Counted from the stretch's first letter, positions 36,551-44,128 are shown. The stretch is DNA of 54,605 nt from Thermoplasmata archaeon (GCA_021827405.1 JAKAVY010000009.1:1-54605), one strand, 5' to 3'. Translations and numbers: made by a program. The notes: generated by a model from the sequence alone, not told the origin.

Positions 36551-37564
36551 ATGGCCATCTACTGCAGTTCCTGCGGCGCCTCGAACCCCGACGACGGACG
36601 CTTCTGCTACAAATGCGGGAAGCCGCTGGAGGCACACTCTTCGGCGGGGACCGGGGCTCCGGCTCCCCCCCCCGCCGCCCCTTCCGCCCCCTCGGGCCCG
36701 GTGGACCTCAAGTGCACTTCCTGTGGGGCCCCGCTCCACCCCATGGGCGGGGAGATGGTGGTCACCTGCGAGTACTGCGGAAGCTCCATCGCCCTCTCGG
36801 GACAGGGCTGGAAGATGATCCAGACCCACACCATGCTCGTCCCCAAGGTGACCGAGGAGGCCCAGGCCCTGGAGATCTGCCGGGCCTGGATGGACCAGGG
36901 CCTGCTACACCGTCACCTGTACGAGGAGAGCAAGCTGGTGGAGGGGAAGCTCTCCATCGTCCCGTACTGGATCATCCCGGTCAGTGCCGTGACCAACTAC
37001 GTCTACGAGTCCGGGGGGGCCGAGGCCGCCCAGATCGGCGGGACCCTGGCAGCGGCAGCTTTGGTGGGAGCGGCCTTGGGAGGGGGCGGGCGCCGCGGGG
37101 GCATGGGGATGGCCTTCGTCCCCATCATGGGCATGGGAGCCATGGGGGCCGGGATGGGGGCGGGCCAGTCCGCCCGGCGTGCGGCGGAGCTCGCCGGCCA
37201 GTACAACTTCCCGGTGATCGCGGTCCGAGGGTTGCAGAGCTACCAGCCCCGGGACTACCAGTTCGACCTGATGGCCCGGGAACCCTTCGACAAGCGCCGG
37301 CTCCCCTCGGGCGCCCCCATCCTCAACGGGGACGTGGGCGAGGATGCCGCGCAGTACACGGCGAAGAACTACGTGACCGAGGTCCAGGCCCAGAAGGCCC
37401 ACAAGCAGCACAGCATGGTCCAGCAGCTCACGACCAAGGCCGACGCCTCCGAGGGGGAGCTTTTGCACGTGCCGATCTGGTACTTCACCTTCCAGCACAA
37501 GAAGGAGCAGACCATCCTCCTGGTCGATGGCCAGAAGATGGCCATCATGAACTCGGTGACCTAG
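36551..37564 (+). CDS. Double zinc-ribbon protein with Gly/Ala-rich segment
   Basis: 337 residues. A first zinc ribbon (CSSC and CYKC, residues 5-22) is followed by a linker and a second TFIIB/YgiT-like ribbon (CTSC and CEYC, about 58-80). A globular domain begins MIQTHTMLVPKVTEEAQALEICRAWMDQGL. Then comes a small-residue stretch (AAQIGGTLAAAALVGAALGGGGRRGGMGMAFVP), which could insert in or fold onto a membrane, and a C-terminal beta-rich domain containing LLHVPIWYFTFQHK. It resembles the zinc-ribbon proteins that accompany SPFH proteins in bacterial Psp-like loci. No enzyme motif is seen. Confidence 0.75.
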   Translation: MAIYCSSCGASNPDDGRFCYKCGKPLEAHSSAGTGAPAPPPAAPSAPSGPVDLKCTSCGAPLHPMGGEMVVTCEYCGSSIALSGQGWKMIQTHTMLVPKVTEEAQALEICRAWMDQGLLHRHLYEESKLVEGKLSIVPYWIIPVSAVTNYVYESGGAEAAQIGGTLAAAALVGAALGGGGRRGGMGMAFVPIMGMGAMGAGMGAGQSARRAAELAGQYNFPVIAVRGLQSYQPRDYQFDLMAREPFDKRRLPSGAPILNGDVGEDAAQYTAKNYVTEVQAQKAHKQHSMVQQLTTKADASEGELLHVPIWYFTFQHKKEQTILLVDGQKMAIMNSVT

Positions 37565-37571
37565 CCGGAGC

Positions 37572-38099
37572 CTAACGCCTCAGCCAGAAGCGGTAGCGCG
37601 CGGGGACCCTCCATCGCCGGGGAGTCCAGAAGGGGCAGGTCATGCAACGGTATCCCAGCAGGGCCCGGCCCCCGTCCAGGGTCCGGTTGAACCGAGGGGA
37701 CAGCTCCCCGCCACAGACCGGGCAACGGGTGTAGGGGCGCCGTCCCGGCCGGTCCGCGTAGAGCACCTCCAGACGGACCCGGGGAGAGCGAACGAGGACC
37801 CCCCGGAGCCGGGCACCGCCGAGACGGCCGGGCGGGTCGTCGCGCTCAAGGAACCCTCCCAGCTCGCGAAGCAACGCGCGTTGGGTCAGCGACCCTCCGC
37901 GGTGCCGGGCCAGTACCGCGAGGGCCTCGTAGAGGATGGCCTCCGCCGAGGGGCGGCGGAAGGCCGGGGAGGGCGCCGCCGGGTCAGCCGGCGGAGGCGA
38001 GGCGGCCTTCCCGGGCGTCGATCTCCTGCTGGTAGAAGAGGCGGGCGAGGGCCTCTTCCTCCCGGTGGACCGGTAGCGGCGTCCGCTCCGGGCGGTCAC
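37572..38099 (-). CDS. Zinc-finger protein overlapping the AAA+ gene
   Basis: Up to 175 residues. The C-terminal two-thirds look real: a helical segment AILYEALAVLARHRGGSLTQRALLRELGGFL resembling a winged helix, then a zinc finger with CPVC and CMTC about 27 residues apart, and a basic aromatic end (RRWRVPARYRFWLRR). The only usual start codon in frame is the GTG at 38099, which lies 116 bases inside the 3' end of the AAA+ gene. The first 45 residues (Ser/Arg/Pro-rich) may be shaped by that overlap. A DNA- or RNA-binding partner of the ATPase is a fair guess. Confidence 0.6.
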   Translation of the reverse strand: MTARSGRRYRSTGRKRPSPASSTSRRSTPGKAASPPPADPAAPSPAFRRPSAEAILYEALAVLARHRGGSLTQRALLRELGGFLERDDPPGRLGGARLRGVLVRSPRVRLEVLYADRPGRRPYTRCPVCGGELSPRFNRTLDGGRALLGYRCMTCPFWTPRRWRVPARYRFWLRR

Positions 38100-39444
38100 C
38101 GTGAAAGAACCCCACGAGCGCGCCGGCGGCCGCCAATTTCACCGCCCGGCTCCGCAGCCGGGGGGAAAAACGGGGGTGCGGGTTGCGGGCCAGGGAGCGC
38201 TCGGAGACCTCCCGGAGCGTCTGGTAGAGCCCCCGGGAGAGCGCCACCCCCCGGGGGGCCCAGCGTCGGGCGAGCGGATGGCCGGATTGGATGCCGTAGA
38301 CTAAGGTCAGGTGGTCCCGGATCCTCTCGGCCAGGTCGAAGGAGAGCTCCCCGAGCTCCAAGCGCTCCGCGCTCCGTTCCACGGCCCGGAAGCGCTCCCG
38401 GGTCATCAGGTGGAAGCGCAGGAGCATGCGGTCCTCCAAGGCCGCGAAGTTCGGGTCGAGGATGGTGCTCTCCCAGGCCGTGTTCCCGAGCACCCGGACG
38501 TTGTAGTTGACCGAGAAGTACGAGCGGAAGGTGTATGGGCCGATGGTCCCCAGCGTGGTCTCCCACTTGACCTCCCGTTGTTCCATCACCAGCTTGAGGG
38601 GCTCCACCATCCCGCGGTACTTGAACCAGTCGTTGAATTCCGGGACGATGAAATTGAACGTCCGGCCCTGGTAGTAGGAGCCCACGCGCAGGAACTGGGC
38701 CGGGGTGATGCCGCCACAGTAGCGGTTCCGCCCGGGAAGCCCGTGCGCGGGTACCCCGGTCCGGTCGTTGCCCCGCAGGAAATCGTCGATGGCGAAGGTC
38801 TTCCCGGTCCCCGGAGGCCCGAAGAGGGCCAGATGGAACCCGGTGGTCCCCGTGGGGCGGCCCCCCGGCGCCACCAGGGGGACGTCGGCGAGGGCATACT
38901 GCTGGAGGAGGCCGAGGGCGATGTCCAGGTACAGGGCCTCCCCGAAGAGGTCGCGGCAGTAGTCCAGGAGCTTGCCCAGGGTGAACTCCCTCCCGAAGCG
39001 GAGGGTCTCCTCCAGGCGCTCTTCCAGCACCTCGTGGAGATGGAGGAGGAACGCGGTGTCCATCCCCTCGATCTCCTGCCGCTCGTCCGGGGGAGGCCGG
39101 TACCCTCCGCTGAACGGGGCCTCCCGGGGCGGGGTACGGGAGAGGGAGTCCCGAAGTCCCTCTCGCAGCTCCGCCACCGCCGGTAGCCGGTAGACCTTGT
39201 CCCCCCGGGGCCCCAGGTCCTCCTCCAGGAGGCCACGCCGCTTGAGCCTAAGCAAGAGCCGGCCCGGGTCCTGGAAGACCCGTTCCCTCAGGAGCCCCCG
39301 CCGGATCTCCGAGAGGCGCAGGAGCCTCGGGGCGTCGGGCGCCGCGGGCCCGGTGCGGGCGGTCGCGTCCAGGAGCCCGAGGAGCACCCGGGCCACGCCC
39401 CGGTCCTCGGGAGGGAGGTCCAGCGAGCCCTCGGGCAAGACCAT
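37984..39444 (-). CDS. AAA+ ATPase with winged-helix N-terminus
   Basis: 486 residues. A winged-helix-like N-terminus (RLLRLSEIRRGLLRERVFQDPGRLLLRLKRRGLL) precedes an AAA+ core: Walker A LFGPPGTGKTFAIDD, a Walker B-like FNFIVPEFNDW (Glu but no preceding Asp), a hairpin/sensor region ending in SYFSVNYN, and an arginine-finger-like LEDRMLLRFHLMTRERF. The order suits the MoxR/MCM-side (pre-sensor hairpin) AAA+ groups. A helical C-terminus follows. It shares a divergent promoter region with hjc and overlaps a zinc-finger gene, hinting at DNA transactions; a chaperone role is the alternative. Confidence 0.8.
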   Translation of the reverse strand: MVLPEGSLDLPPEDRGVARVLLGLLDATARTGPAAPDAPRLLRLSEIRRGLLRERVFQDPGRLLLRLKRRGLLEEDLGPRGDKVYRLPAVAELREGLRDSLSRTPPREAPFSGGYRPPPDERQEIEGMDTAFLLHLHEVLEERLEETLRFGREFTLGKLLDYCRDLFGEALYLDIALGLLQQYALADVPLVAPGGRPTGTTGFHLALFGPPGTGKTFAIDDFLRGNDRTGVPAHGLPGRNRYCGGITPAQFLRVGSYYQGRTFNFIVPEFNDWFKYRGMVEPLKLVMEQREVKWETTLGTIGPYTFRSYFSVNYNVRVLGNTAWESTILDPNFAALEDRMLLRFHLMTRERFRAVERSAERLELGELSFDLAERIRDHLTLVYGIQSGHPLARRWAPRGVALSRGLYQTLREVSERSLARNPHPRFSPRLRSRAVKLAAAGALVGFFHGDRPERTPLPVHREEEALARLFYQQEIDAREGRLASAG

Positions 39445-39476
39445 CGGAGCTCCCGATCGTTCGAGGGCGGAGGAGC

Positions 39477-39487
39477 GTATATGTATT
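39477..39487. promoter_or_regulatory. Shared TATA region between AAA+ gene and hjc
   Basis: The run GTATATGTATT gives a TATA element 28 bases before the hjc GTG (plus strand) and about 37 bases before the AAA+ ATG (minus strand). Confidence 0.6.
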
Positions 39488-39508
39488 GTCCGGGCCGTCG
39501 TTGAGGGC

Positions 39509-40048
39509 GTGGGATCGAGCGCCTCGGCCTACGAGAGGGAGCTCAAAGGGGTGCTCCAGGGAGAGCGCGAGGCGCTCCGCCGCTACCGCCGGGAGGCGGG
39601 CCGTCCCGAGGACCTTGCCCGGCTGGACCGGCTGAGCCAACGCCCCTTCCTCGTGGTCCGCGCGGCCGGGTCCCATGGCTTCGACCTGGTGGCCCTCCGG
39701 GAGCGGCTGATCCTTCCCATCGAGGTGAAGTCCTCCGGCTCGGGGACCATCCATTTTTCCGCGGCGAGCGGACGGGCCTCCGAGCAATACCGGCAACTCG
39801 TCCGCCAGACCCGCGAGGCCCGTTTGCTCCTGCTCTACGCGTTCCGCCGGGTGGGTCTGCGGGGGGAGGACCCGTGGCGGCTCTTCTCGGCGGAGCCGGA
39901 AGAGGCCCCATTGGACGGGTTCGCGGGCCTCGTCTCCCGCCGGATCCCCCCCGTGGACTTGACCGGTGCCGGGCACCGGGTCCTGCGTTGGGAGAAGGGC
40001 GTCCCGCTGCTCGCCTTCCTCGATTGGCTGCTCTACGTGGGCTCCTGA
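39509..40048 (+). CDS. hjc: Archaeal Holliday junction resolvase Hjc
   Basis: 179 residues. Nuclease residues of the archaeal resolvase fold are visible: the Glu of SAYERELKGVL, Asp of RAAGSHGFDLVAL, and Glu/Lys of ILPIEVKSSGSGT, followed by the helix ASEQYRQLVRQTREARLLLLYAF. It resolves four-way junctions in recombination and replication restart. A helical insertion of about 20 residues after the first Glu and a C-terminal extension make it longer than the usual 120-140 residues. The GTG at 39509 is 28 bases after a TATA box; the open frame upstream overlaps the AAA+ gene and is not coding. The next gene starts six bases on. Confidence 0.9.
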   Translation: MGSSASAYERELKGVLQGEREALRRYRREAGRPEDLARLDRLSQRPFLVVRAAGSHGFDLVALRERLILPIEVKSSGSGTIHFSAASGRASEQYRQLVRQTREARLLLLYAFRRVGLRGEDPWRLFSAEPEEAPLDGFAGLVSRRIPPVDLTGAGHRVLRWEKGVPLLAFLDWLLYVGS

Positions 40049-40054
40049 GGGGCC

Positions 40055-41191
40055 GTGACGATCGGGATCGTCTCCTGGGGGCTCACCCCCTTCGGCCGGA
40101 GGCCGGAGGGATTGGTCGGGCTCCTCTGCCAGGCCGGGGAGGAGGCCTTAGAGCGATCTCCCGGGCTCCGACCGGACGCGCTCCTCGTGGGTAGCATGGC
40201 GGGCGGGACCCTCGCCGGCGTGGAGAACCTGTCGGCGGAGGTGGCGGATGCCCTGGGGCTCAGTGGCCGGCCGGCTGCGCGCGTCGAGGCGGCTTCCGCC
40301 ACGGGGGCGGCGGCGCTACAGATGGGCGTCGCGTGGCTCCGGGGCTCCGGGATGCGCTCCGTCCTCGTCCTCGCGGGAGAGAAGATGACCGCCCGTCCCG
40401 GGCCTGAGCTCACCCGGGACCTTTCCCTGAGCCTCGCTCCCGAGGAGGTCCGGCACGGCGCGACGATGCCGGCCATGGCCGCGCTCCTCACCACCCTTTA
40501 CCTCCGACAGTGGAAGGTCCCTGAGGAGAGGCTGGGCGAGGTCACGGTCCGTAACCGGGCCTGGGCGAGCCGGAACCCGCGGGCGCACTTGGGCACCCCG
40601 GTCACCCTCGAGCAGGTGAACACGAGCCGGATGATCTCGACCCCCCTCCGGCTGCTTCACGTCTCCCCCGTGAGCGATGGGGCGGCGGCGGTCCTCCTCG
40701 CCCGGGACCTGGGCGCGGTCCAGGTGACGGGGCTCGGGCAGGCGACGGAGGTCCTCCCCGTTCTCTCCCGGGACCCCGAGAGCGGTTTCCGGGCGACCCG
40801 GCTCGCGGCGGCCGAGGCCTACGCCCAGGCGGGGCTCACCCGGAAGGAGGTCGGGGTCGCCGAGGTCCACGATGCGTTCGCCCCGTTCGAGCTCATGGAC
40901 CTGGAAGACCTGGGGTTCTGCGGTCCGGGCGAGGGGATCCGGTTCGTGGAGGAAGGGAGGGGAGACCTCGACGGGGTCCTCCCGGTCAATCCCTCCGGAG
41001 GACTTCTCGGACGGGGGCATCCCGTGGGGGCCTCAGGACTCGCCCAGGTGGTGGAGGTCTACCGGCAACTGGTGGGGGAGGCGGAGCGCCATCAGGTCCC
41101 TTCCCGGCCCCGGGTGGGGTTGGCGCAGTCGGTGGGTGGTCTGGGTTCGCACAACTTCGTCACGATCCTGGAGCGATCGGGAGCGGCATGA
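40055..41191 (+). CDS. Thiolase-fold protein without active-site Cys
   Basis: 378-residue SCP2-thiolase-like protein. Late motifs are normal: VAEVHDAFAPFELMDLEDLG, LPVNPSGGLLGRGHPVGASGLAQ and SVGGLGSHNF. The nucleophile loop reads RVEAASATGAAAL, so S81 (codon 40295-40297) stands where canonical members have Cys (CASG). The GRGHPVG loop also lacks the second Cys. It may be an inactive or aldolase-type member working with its DUF35 partner, whose start codon overlaps its stop (ATGA). It follows hjc by six bases, probably on the same message. The function is therefore uncertain despite a secure fold. Confidence 0.82.
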   Translation: MTIGIVSWGLTPFGRRPEGLVGLLCQAGEEALERSPGLRPDALLVGSMAGGTLAGVENLSAEVADALGLSGRPAARVEAASATGAAALQMGVAWLRGSGMRSVLVLAGEKMTARPGPELTRDLSLSLAPEEVRHGATMPAMAALLTTLYLRQWKVPEERLGEVTVRNRAWASRNPRAHLGTPVTLEQVNTSRMISTPLRLLHVSPVSDGAAAVLLARDLGAVQVTGLGQATEVLPVLSRDPESGFRATRLAAAEAYAQAGLTRKEVGVAEVHDAFAPFELMDLEDLGFCGPGEGIRFVEEGRGDLDGVLPVNPSGGLLGRGHPVGASGLAQVVEVYRQLVGEAERHQVPSRPRVGLAQSVGGLGSHNFVTILERSGAA

Positions 41192-41484
41192 TCGAGGTCC
41201 GGGTCTGCCCACGCTGCCCTCGGGTGTTGCCGCTGGAGAGCCTCCGGTGCCCGGCCTGTGGAGGACCGCTCACCTCGGAGACCCGGACGGGGGTGGGCCG
41301 GGCCCTCGCCGCCACGGAGCTCTCGGTCCCGGCGGCCGGCTGGCCCGCCCCCCATCGGCTGGTGGTGGTGGAGCTCGAGGGAGGGGGACGGGTCCTCGCC
41401 TTATCCCCCGACGAGCTGCCCGAACCCGGGCGCCGGGGCCGGGTGGAGCGCTCGAGGGACGGGCGGTTCCATTTCCTCGGGTAG
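41188..41484 (+). CDS. Short DUF35-like zinc-ribbon protein
   Basis: 98 residues: a zinc ribbon with CPRC (residues 7-10) and CPAC (21-24), then an OB-fold-like strand pattern (HRLVVVELEGGGRVLALS, RRGRVERSRDGRFHFL). It overlaps the preceding thiolase-fold gene by ATGA, so the two should act as one complex. It is about half the length of the DUF35 partner at 11490-12038 because it lacks the N-terminal helical region. Its fold assignment is inferred from layout and partner. Confidence 0.75.
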   Translation: MIEVRVCPRCPRVLPLESLRCPACGGPLTSETRTGVGRALAATELSVPAAGWPAPHRLVVVELEGGGRVLALSPDELPEPGRRGRVERSRDGRFHFLG

Positions 41485-41512
41485 GGGTGGCCCCGCGCGG
41501 GGGGGCCGGGAA

Positions 41513-41628
41513 CGCGGGGAGGGGGAAATCCCGCCCCGCGGAGCGGTTCCGCGGCGCCTTTGAACCCCCGAGGTGCAAGCACCACAGGATTAGCAATCCT
41601 GCGCCGTACCAGGCTGGGCCATCCCCGC
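41513..41628 (-). tRNA. tRNA-Ser (GCT) with a putative intron in the T-loop
   Basis: Class II tRNA. The acceptor GCGGGGA pairs with TCCCCGC and the discriminator is G. The anticodon stem CAGGA/TCCTG holds loop TTGCTAA (anticodon GCT, serine). A long variable arm has stem GGTGC/GCACC. The T-stem GGGGG pairs with CCCCC, but 39 bases lie between its strands instead of seven. Removing 32 bases gives TTCAAAT and an 84-nt mature tRNA. The inserted bases (about 41525-41559) fold into a hairpin with CCGCGGA/TCCGCGG. CCA is not encoded. The exact splice points are ambiguous by a few bases. Confidence 0.9.
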
Positions 41629-41653
41629 GCGGGCTCTCGGAGAGTTAGGCCGC

Positions 41654-41662
41654 CATTTAAGC
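41654..41662 (-). promoter_or_regulatory. TATA-like box of tRNA-Ser
   Basis: GCTTAAATG on the minus strand, centred about 30 bases before the tRNA 5' end. Confidence 0.55.
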
Positions 41663-41753
41663 GTTGGTCGTGACGCTCCGTCACGGAGGCCCGGCGGAGC
41701 GCGGAGGACCCGGTCGCACCGGGGGGCCACGCCCTTCCCCCCGGGCCCGCGAG

Positions 41754-41760
41754 ATTAAGT
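41754..41760 (+). promoter_or_regulatory. TATA-like box of hydroxyacyl-CoA dehydrogenase gene
   Basis: ATTAAGT lies about 37 bases before the ATG. GGGGAGGAG (41781-41789) before the start shows this message has a short leader with a ribosome-binding site. Confidence 0.5.
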
Positions 41761-41793
41761 AGCGTCCGCCGGCTCCGTCCCGGGGAGGAGCCC

Positions 41794-42759
41794 ATGCTCT
41801 ACGTTCGGAAGGCCGGGGTGGTCGGGGCCGGCACCATGGGAGCGGCCATCGCCGAACTTTTCGCCTACAACGAGATCCCCGTGGTCCTGAAGGACGTGCG
41901 GGAGGACCTGGTCGCGCGCGGGTTGGAGAGGGTCCGGGGCTTCACGGAGGAACTGCTCCGGTTCCAGGAGGGCCGATTCGGCAAGGAACGGGAGCGCCTG
42001 GAGGGGATGGGGCTCAAGCTCACGCCGGAGCAGGAGACGACCCTCCAGGAACGGCTCCGGCCGAAGTTCACCCGCTCCCGGGCGGAAGCGATCGTCCAGC
42101 GGGTCCAGGGCACCACCGAGGACTCCGCCTTCCGGGACGTGGACCTCGTGGTGGAGGCCGCCTTCGAGAGCTTCCCGGTCAAGCGCGCGATCTTCGAGGC
42201 TTTGGACACGGTCCTTCCGGAGCATGCCGTCCTCGCGACCAACACCTCCTCCCTATCGGTGACCCGCCTGGCCCGGGGCCTCCGGCATTCCCGCAGCAGC
42301 CTGGTGACCCACTTCTTCAACCCCCCGACCACGCTGCCGCTGGTGGAAGTGGTCCCGGGGGTGGACACGCGCGAGGACGTGACCACGGACACGCTGGAGT
42401 TCCTGCAGGGGCTCAGGAACCACCGCTACCCCCTCGTCCCGATCCGGGTGAAGGAGGTGCCGGGCTTCCTGGTGAACCGGCTCTTGATCCCCATGCTCAA
42501 CGAGGCCTGTTTTGCGTTGGACGAGGGGGTCGTATCGGCCCGGGAGCTCGACCAGGCCCTCAAGGCGGGGGCGGGCCTTCCCATGGGCCCGCTGGAGCTC
42601 GCGGACATGATCGGACTGGACGTCTGCCTGGAGGTCGCCCAGATCCTGATGCTGGAGTACGGCGACCCGAAGTACCGGCCCTCCTTGGCCTTGAAGCGGT
42701 TGGTGGATGCCGGGCATCTGGGCCGGAAGACCGGACGTGGGTTCTTTGAGTATGCCTGA
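41794..42759 (+). CDS. 3-hydroxyacyl-CoA dehydrogenase
   Basis: 321 residues; oxidises 3-hydroxyacyl-CoA to 3-ketoacyl-CoA with NAD+ (or the reverse). The Rossmann motif AGVVGAGTMGAAIAELFA opens the protein. ATNTSSLSVT, the catalytic His of LVTHFFNPP, and KEVPGFLVNRLL follow. The C-terminal helical domain has GLPMGPLELADMIGLDVC and ends GRKTGRGFFEY. An insertion of charged helix near residues 45-95 is normal for the family. It is single-domain, with no fused enoyl-CoA hydratase. It may cooperate with the nearby thiolase-fold, SCP-2 and alcohol dehydrogenase genes in acyl-CoA metabolism. Confidence 0.94.
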   Translation: MLYVRKAGVVGAGTMGAAIAELFAYNEIPVVLKDVREDLVARGLERVRGFTEELLRFQEGRFGKERERLEGMGLKLTPEQETTLQERLRPKFTRSRAEAIVQRVQGTTEDSAFRDVDLVVEAAFESFPVKRAIFEALDTVLPEHAVLATNTSSLSVTRLARGLRHSRSSLVTHFFNPPTTLPLVEVVPGVDTREDVTTDTLEFLQGLRNHRYPLVPIRVKEVPGFLVNRLLIPMLNEACFALDEGVVSARELDQALKAGAGLPMGPLELADMIGLDVCLEVAQILMLEYGDPKYRPSLALKRLVDAGHLGRKTGRGFFEYA

Positions 42760-42789
42760 CGGCCCGGCCGTCCCCGTGCCGGCGCCGGT

Positions 42790-43464
42790 TCAACCGGCCC
42801 TGGGCGGGCCCAGGGCCCCCTCGTGGAGGATCGCCGAGAGGGGTTTCCGAGCGCTCGGGTGCTCGCGCGCGGCAAGCTCGCCGGGAAGGGCTGTCGGCTC
42901 CCCGCTCCGGCCGATGGCGATGCCTACGATGACGTCATAGTCCTGTGGGGAGACCCCGAGGACGGAGTAGACCTCGGGCCTCCTCAGCCCCCCGATGGCG
43001 TGGGTGGAGAGCCCGAGGAAATGGGCCTGAAGAGCGAGGGCCATCCAGGCGGCTCCCGCATCGAAACGCGCGAAGGGGTTCGGGACAGGGCCGGATCCCG
43101 GGGGACCCGGCAGGTGGGTACGGGCGAGGAGGTAGGCTAGTACGGGGGCCCGGGAGGCCCACGCGCGGTTCCGTGGGTGAAGCCCCTCTAGGAAGCGCGC
43201 CCGGTCCTCGGGACCTTGAGCGTAGAGGAAGAGCCAGGGTTGGGTGTTGTTGGAGGAGGGGGCCCAGCGGGCCGCCTCGAAGAGGCTGCGCAGGTCTTCG
43301 GGGGAGATGGGGTCCGGGGCGAAGGAGCGGGGGGACCATCGAGAGAGGAAGGCCGGATGCACCTCGGCCTCGGCCCTCCGGGAGGGGGCGCCCCCCTCCG
43401 GGGCGGGGAGGGGGGACCGGGGTACGGGCCCCGAGGGCTGGGGCAGCGCATCGGATCCTGACAT
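42790..43464 (-). CDS. Nitroreductase-family flavoprotein
   Basis: 224 residues. The FMN-binding features are FLSRWSPRSFAPDPIS (the R-S-x-R type N-terminal motif), FEAARWAPSSNNTQPWLF, and the late GLRRPEVYSVLGVSPQDYDVIVGIAIGR. It reduces nitro compounds, quinones or flavins with NAD(P)H. The ATG at 43464 is 27 bases from a TATA box, against a TTG two codons earlier. It is divergent from an HxlR regulator, a pairing often seen when the regulator senses electrophiles or redox stress. Confidence 0.9.
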   Translation of the reverse strand: MSGSDALPQPSGPVPRSPLPAPEGGAPSRRAEAEVHPAFLSRWSPRSFAPDPISPEDLRSLFEAARWAPSSNNTQPWLFLYAQGPEDRARFLEGLHPRNRAWASRAPVLAYLLARTHLPGPPGSGPVPNPFARFDAGAAWMALALQAHFLGLSTHAIGGLRRPEVYSVLGVSPQDYDVIVGIAIGRSGEPTALPGELAAREHPSARKPLSAILHEGALGPPRAG

Positions 43465-43486
43465 GGACAATAATACCCTTTAGAAA

Positions 43487-43496
43487 GTATTTAAGC
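43487..43496 (-). promoter_or_regulatory. TATA box of nitroreductase gene
   Basis: GCTTAAATAC on the minus strand, centred 27 bases before the ATG. Confidence 0.6.
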
Positions 43497-43579
43497 TCTC
43501 CAAATGCCACTGGACAGCACGCATTACGGTCGGTGTCGAAAGGGGGGATGACAGGGACGTTCGTTCCGTTTGGAAAGGG

Positions 43580-43588
43580 ATTTAATAC
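43580..43588 (+). promoter_or_regulatory. TATA box of HxlR regulator gene
   Basis: ATTTAATAC, centred about 29 bases before the ATG at 43613, giving a leaderless transcript. Confidence 0.6.
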
Positions 43589-43612
43589 TGCCGGGGGAAT
43601 GTACCTTCCACC

Positions 43613-44038
43613 ATGGCGGAAAGTTCCTCCGTGCCCTTCGTCCGTCTTCCCCGGGAGGAGGGGCGGGCCGTCTCGCGTTCCTCCCACGCCGGTTGCCCGG
43701 TCGCTGACCTCTTCGCCATGCTCGGGCAACCGCACATGCTGGACCTCCTGAGCGCCCTCCTCGGGTCCCGGGGTCGGCCGCTACGGTTCACCGAGATCCA
43801 GAACCGGCTCGGCCTCTCCCCGAAGACCCTCACTCACCGGTTGAGGACGCTGGTGGGGGCGGGCATCGTGGTCCGGTGGGCCTACAGCGAGATCCCTCCC
43901 CGAGTGGAGTACGAGATCACGGAAAAGGGGCGGGAGTTCTCGCAGGTCTTCCAGATCCTGAGTGATTGGGCAAAGCATAACACGCTGAACCCTGTACCGG
44001 TCGTCTCCACCGTGGGTCGTCTCACTCGCGGCCCATGA
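43613..44038 (+). CDS. HxlR-family winged-helix regulator
   Basis: 141 residues. A Cys (GCPVADLFAMLGQPHMLDLL) near the N-terminus is followed by a winged helix: LRFTEIQNRLGLSPKTLTHRLRTLVGAGIVVR (recognition helix within) and the wing IPPRVEYEITEKGREF. HxlR proteins bind as dimers and several sense thiol-reactive compounds through that early Cys. It is divergent from the nitroreductase and probably controls it. The 149-base gap holds both TATA boxes and space for operators. Confidence 0.88.
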   Translation: MAESSSVPFVRLPREEGRAVSRSSHAGCPVADLFAMLGQPHMLDLLSALLGSRGRPLRFTEIQNRLGLSPKTLTHRLRTLVGAGIVVRWAYSEIPPRVEYEITEKGREFSQVFQILSDWAKHNTLNPVPVVSTVGRLTRGP

Positions 44039-44117
44039 AATGAGATAGCCTACGCCTGCCGGGGAGGCTGGACCGTCCTTCCCGTGGGACTTATTGGCTG
44101 GCGACGCCTGGACCGAC

Positions 44118-44127
44118 AAATATATAC
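44118..44127 (+). promoter_or_regulatory. TATA box of 53-residue protein gene
   Basis: AAATATATAC is a near-ideal TATA element centred 31 bases before the ATG at 44154 and directly followed by two palindromes. Confidence 0.7.
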
Positions 44128-44128
44128 G

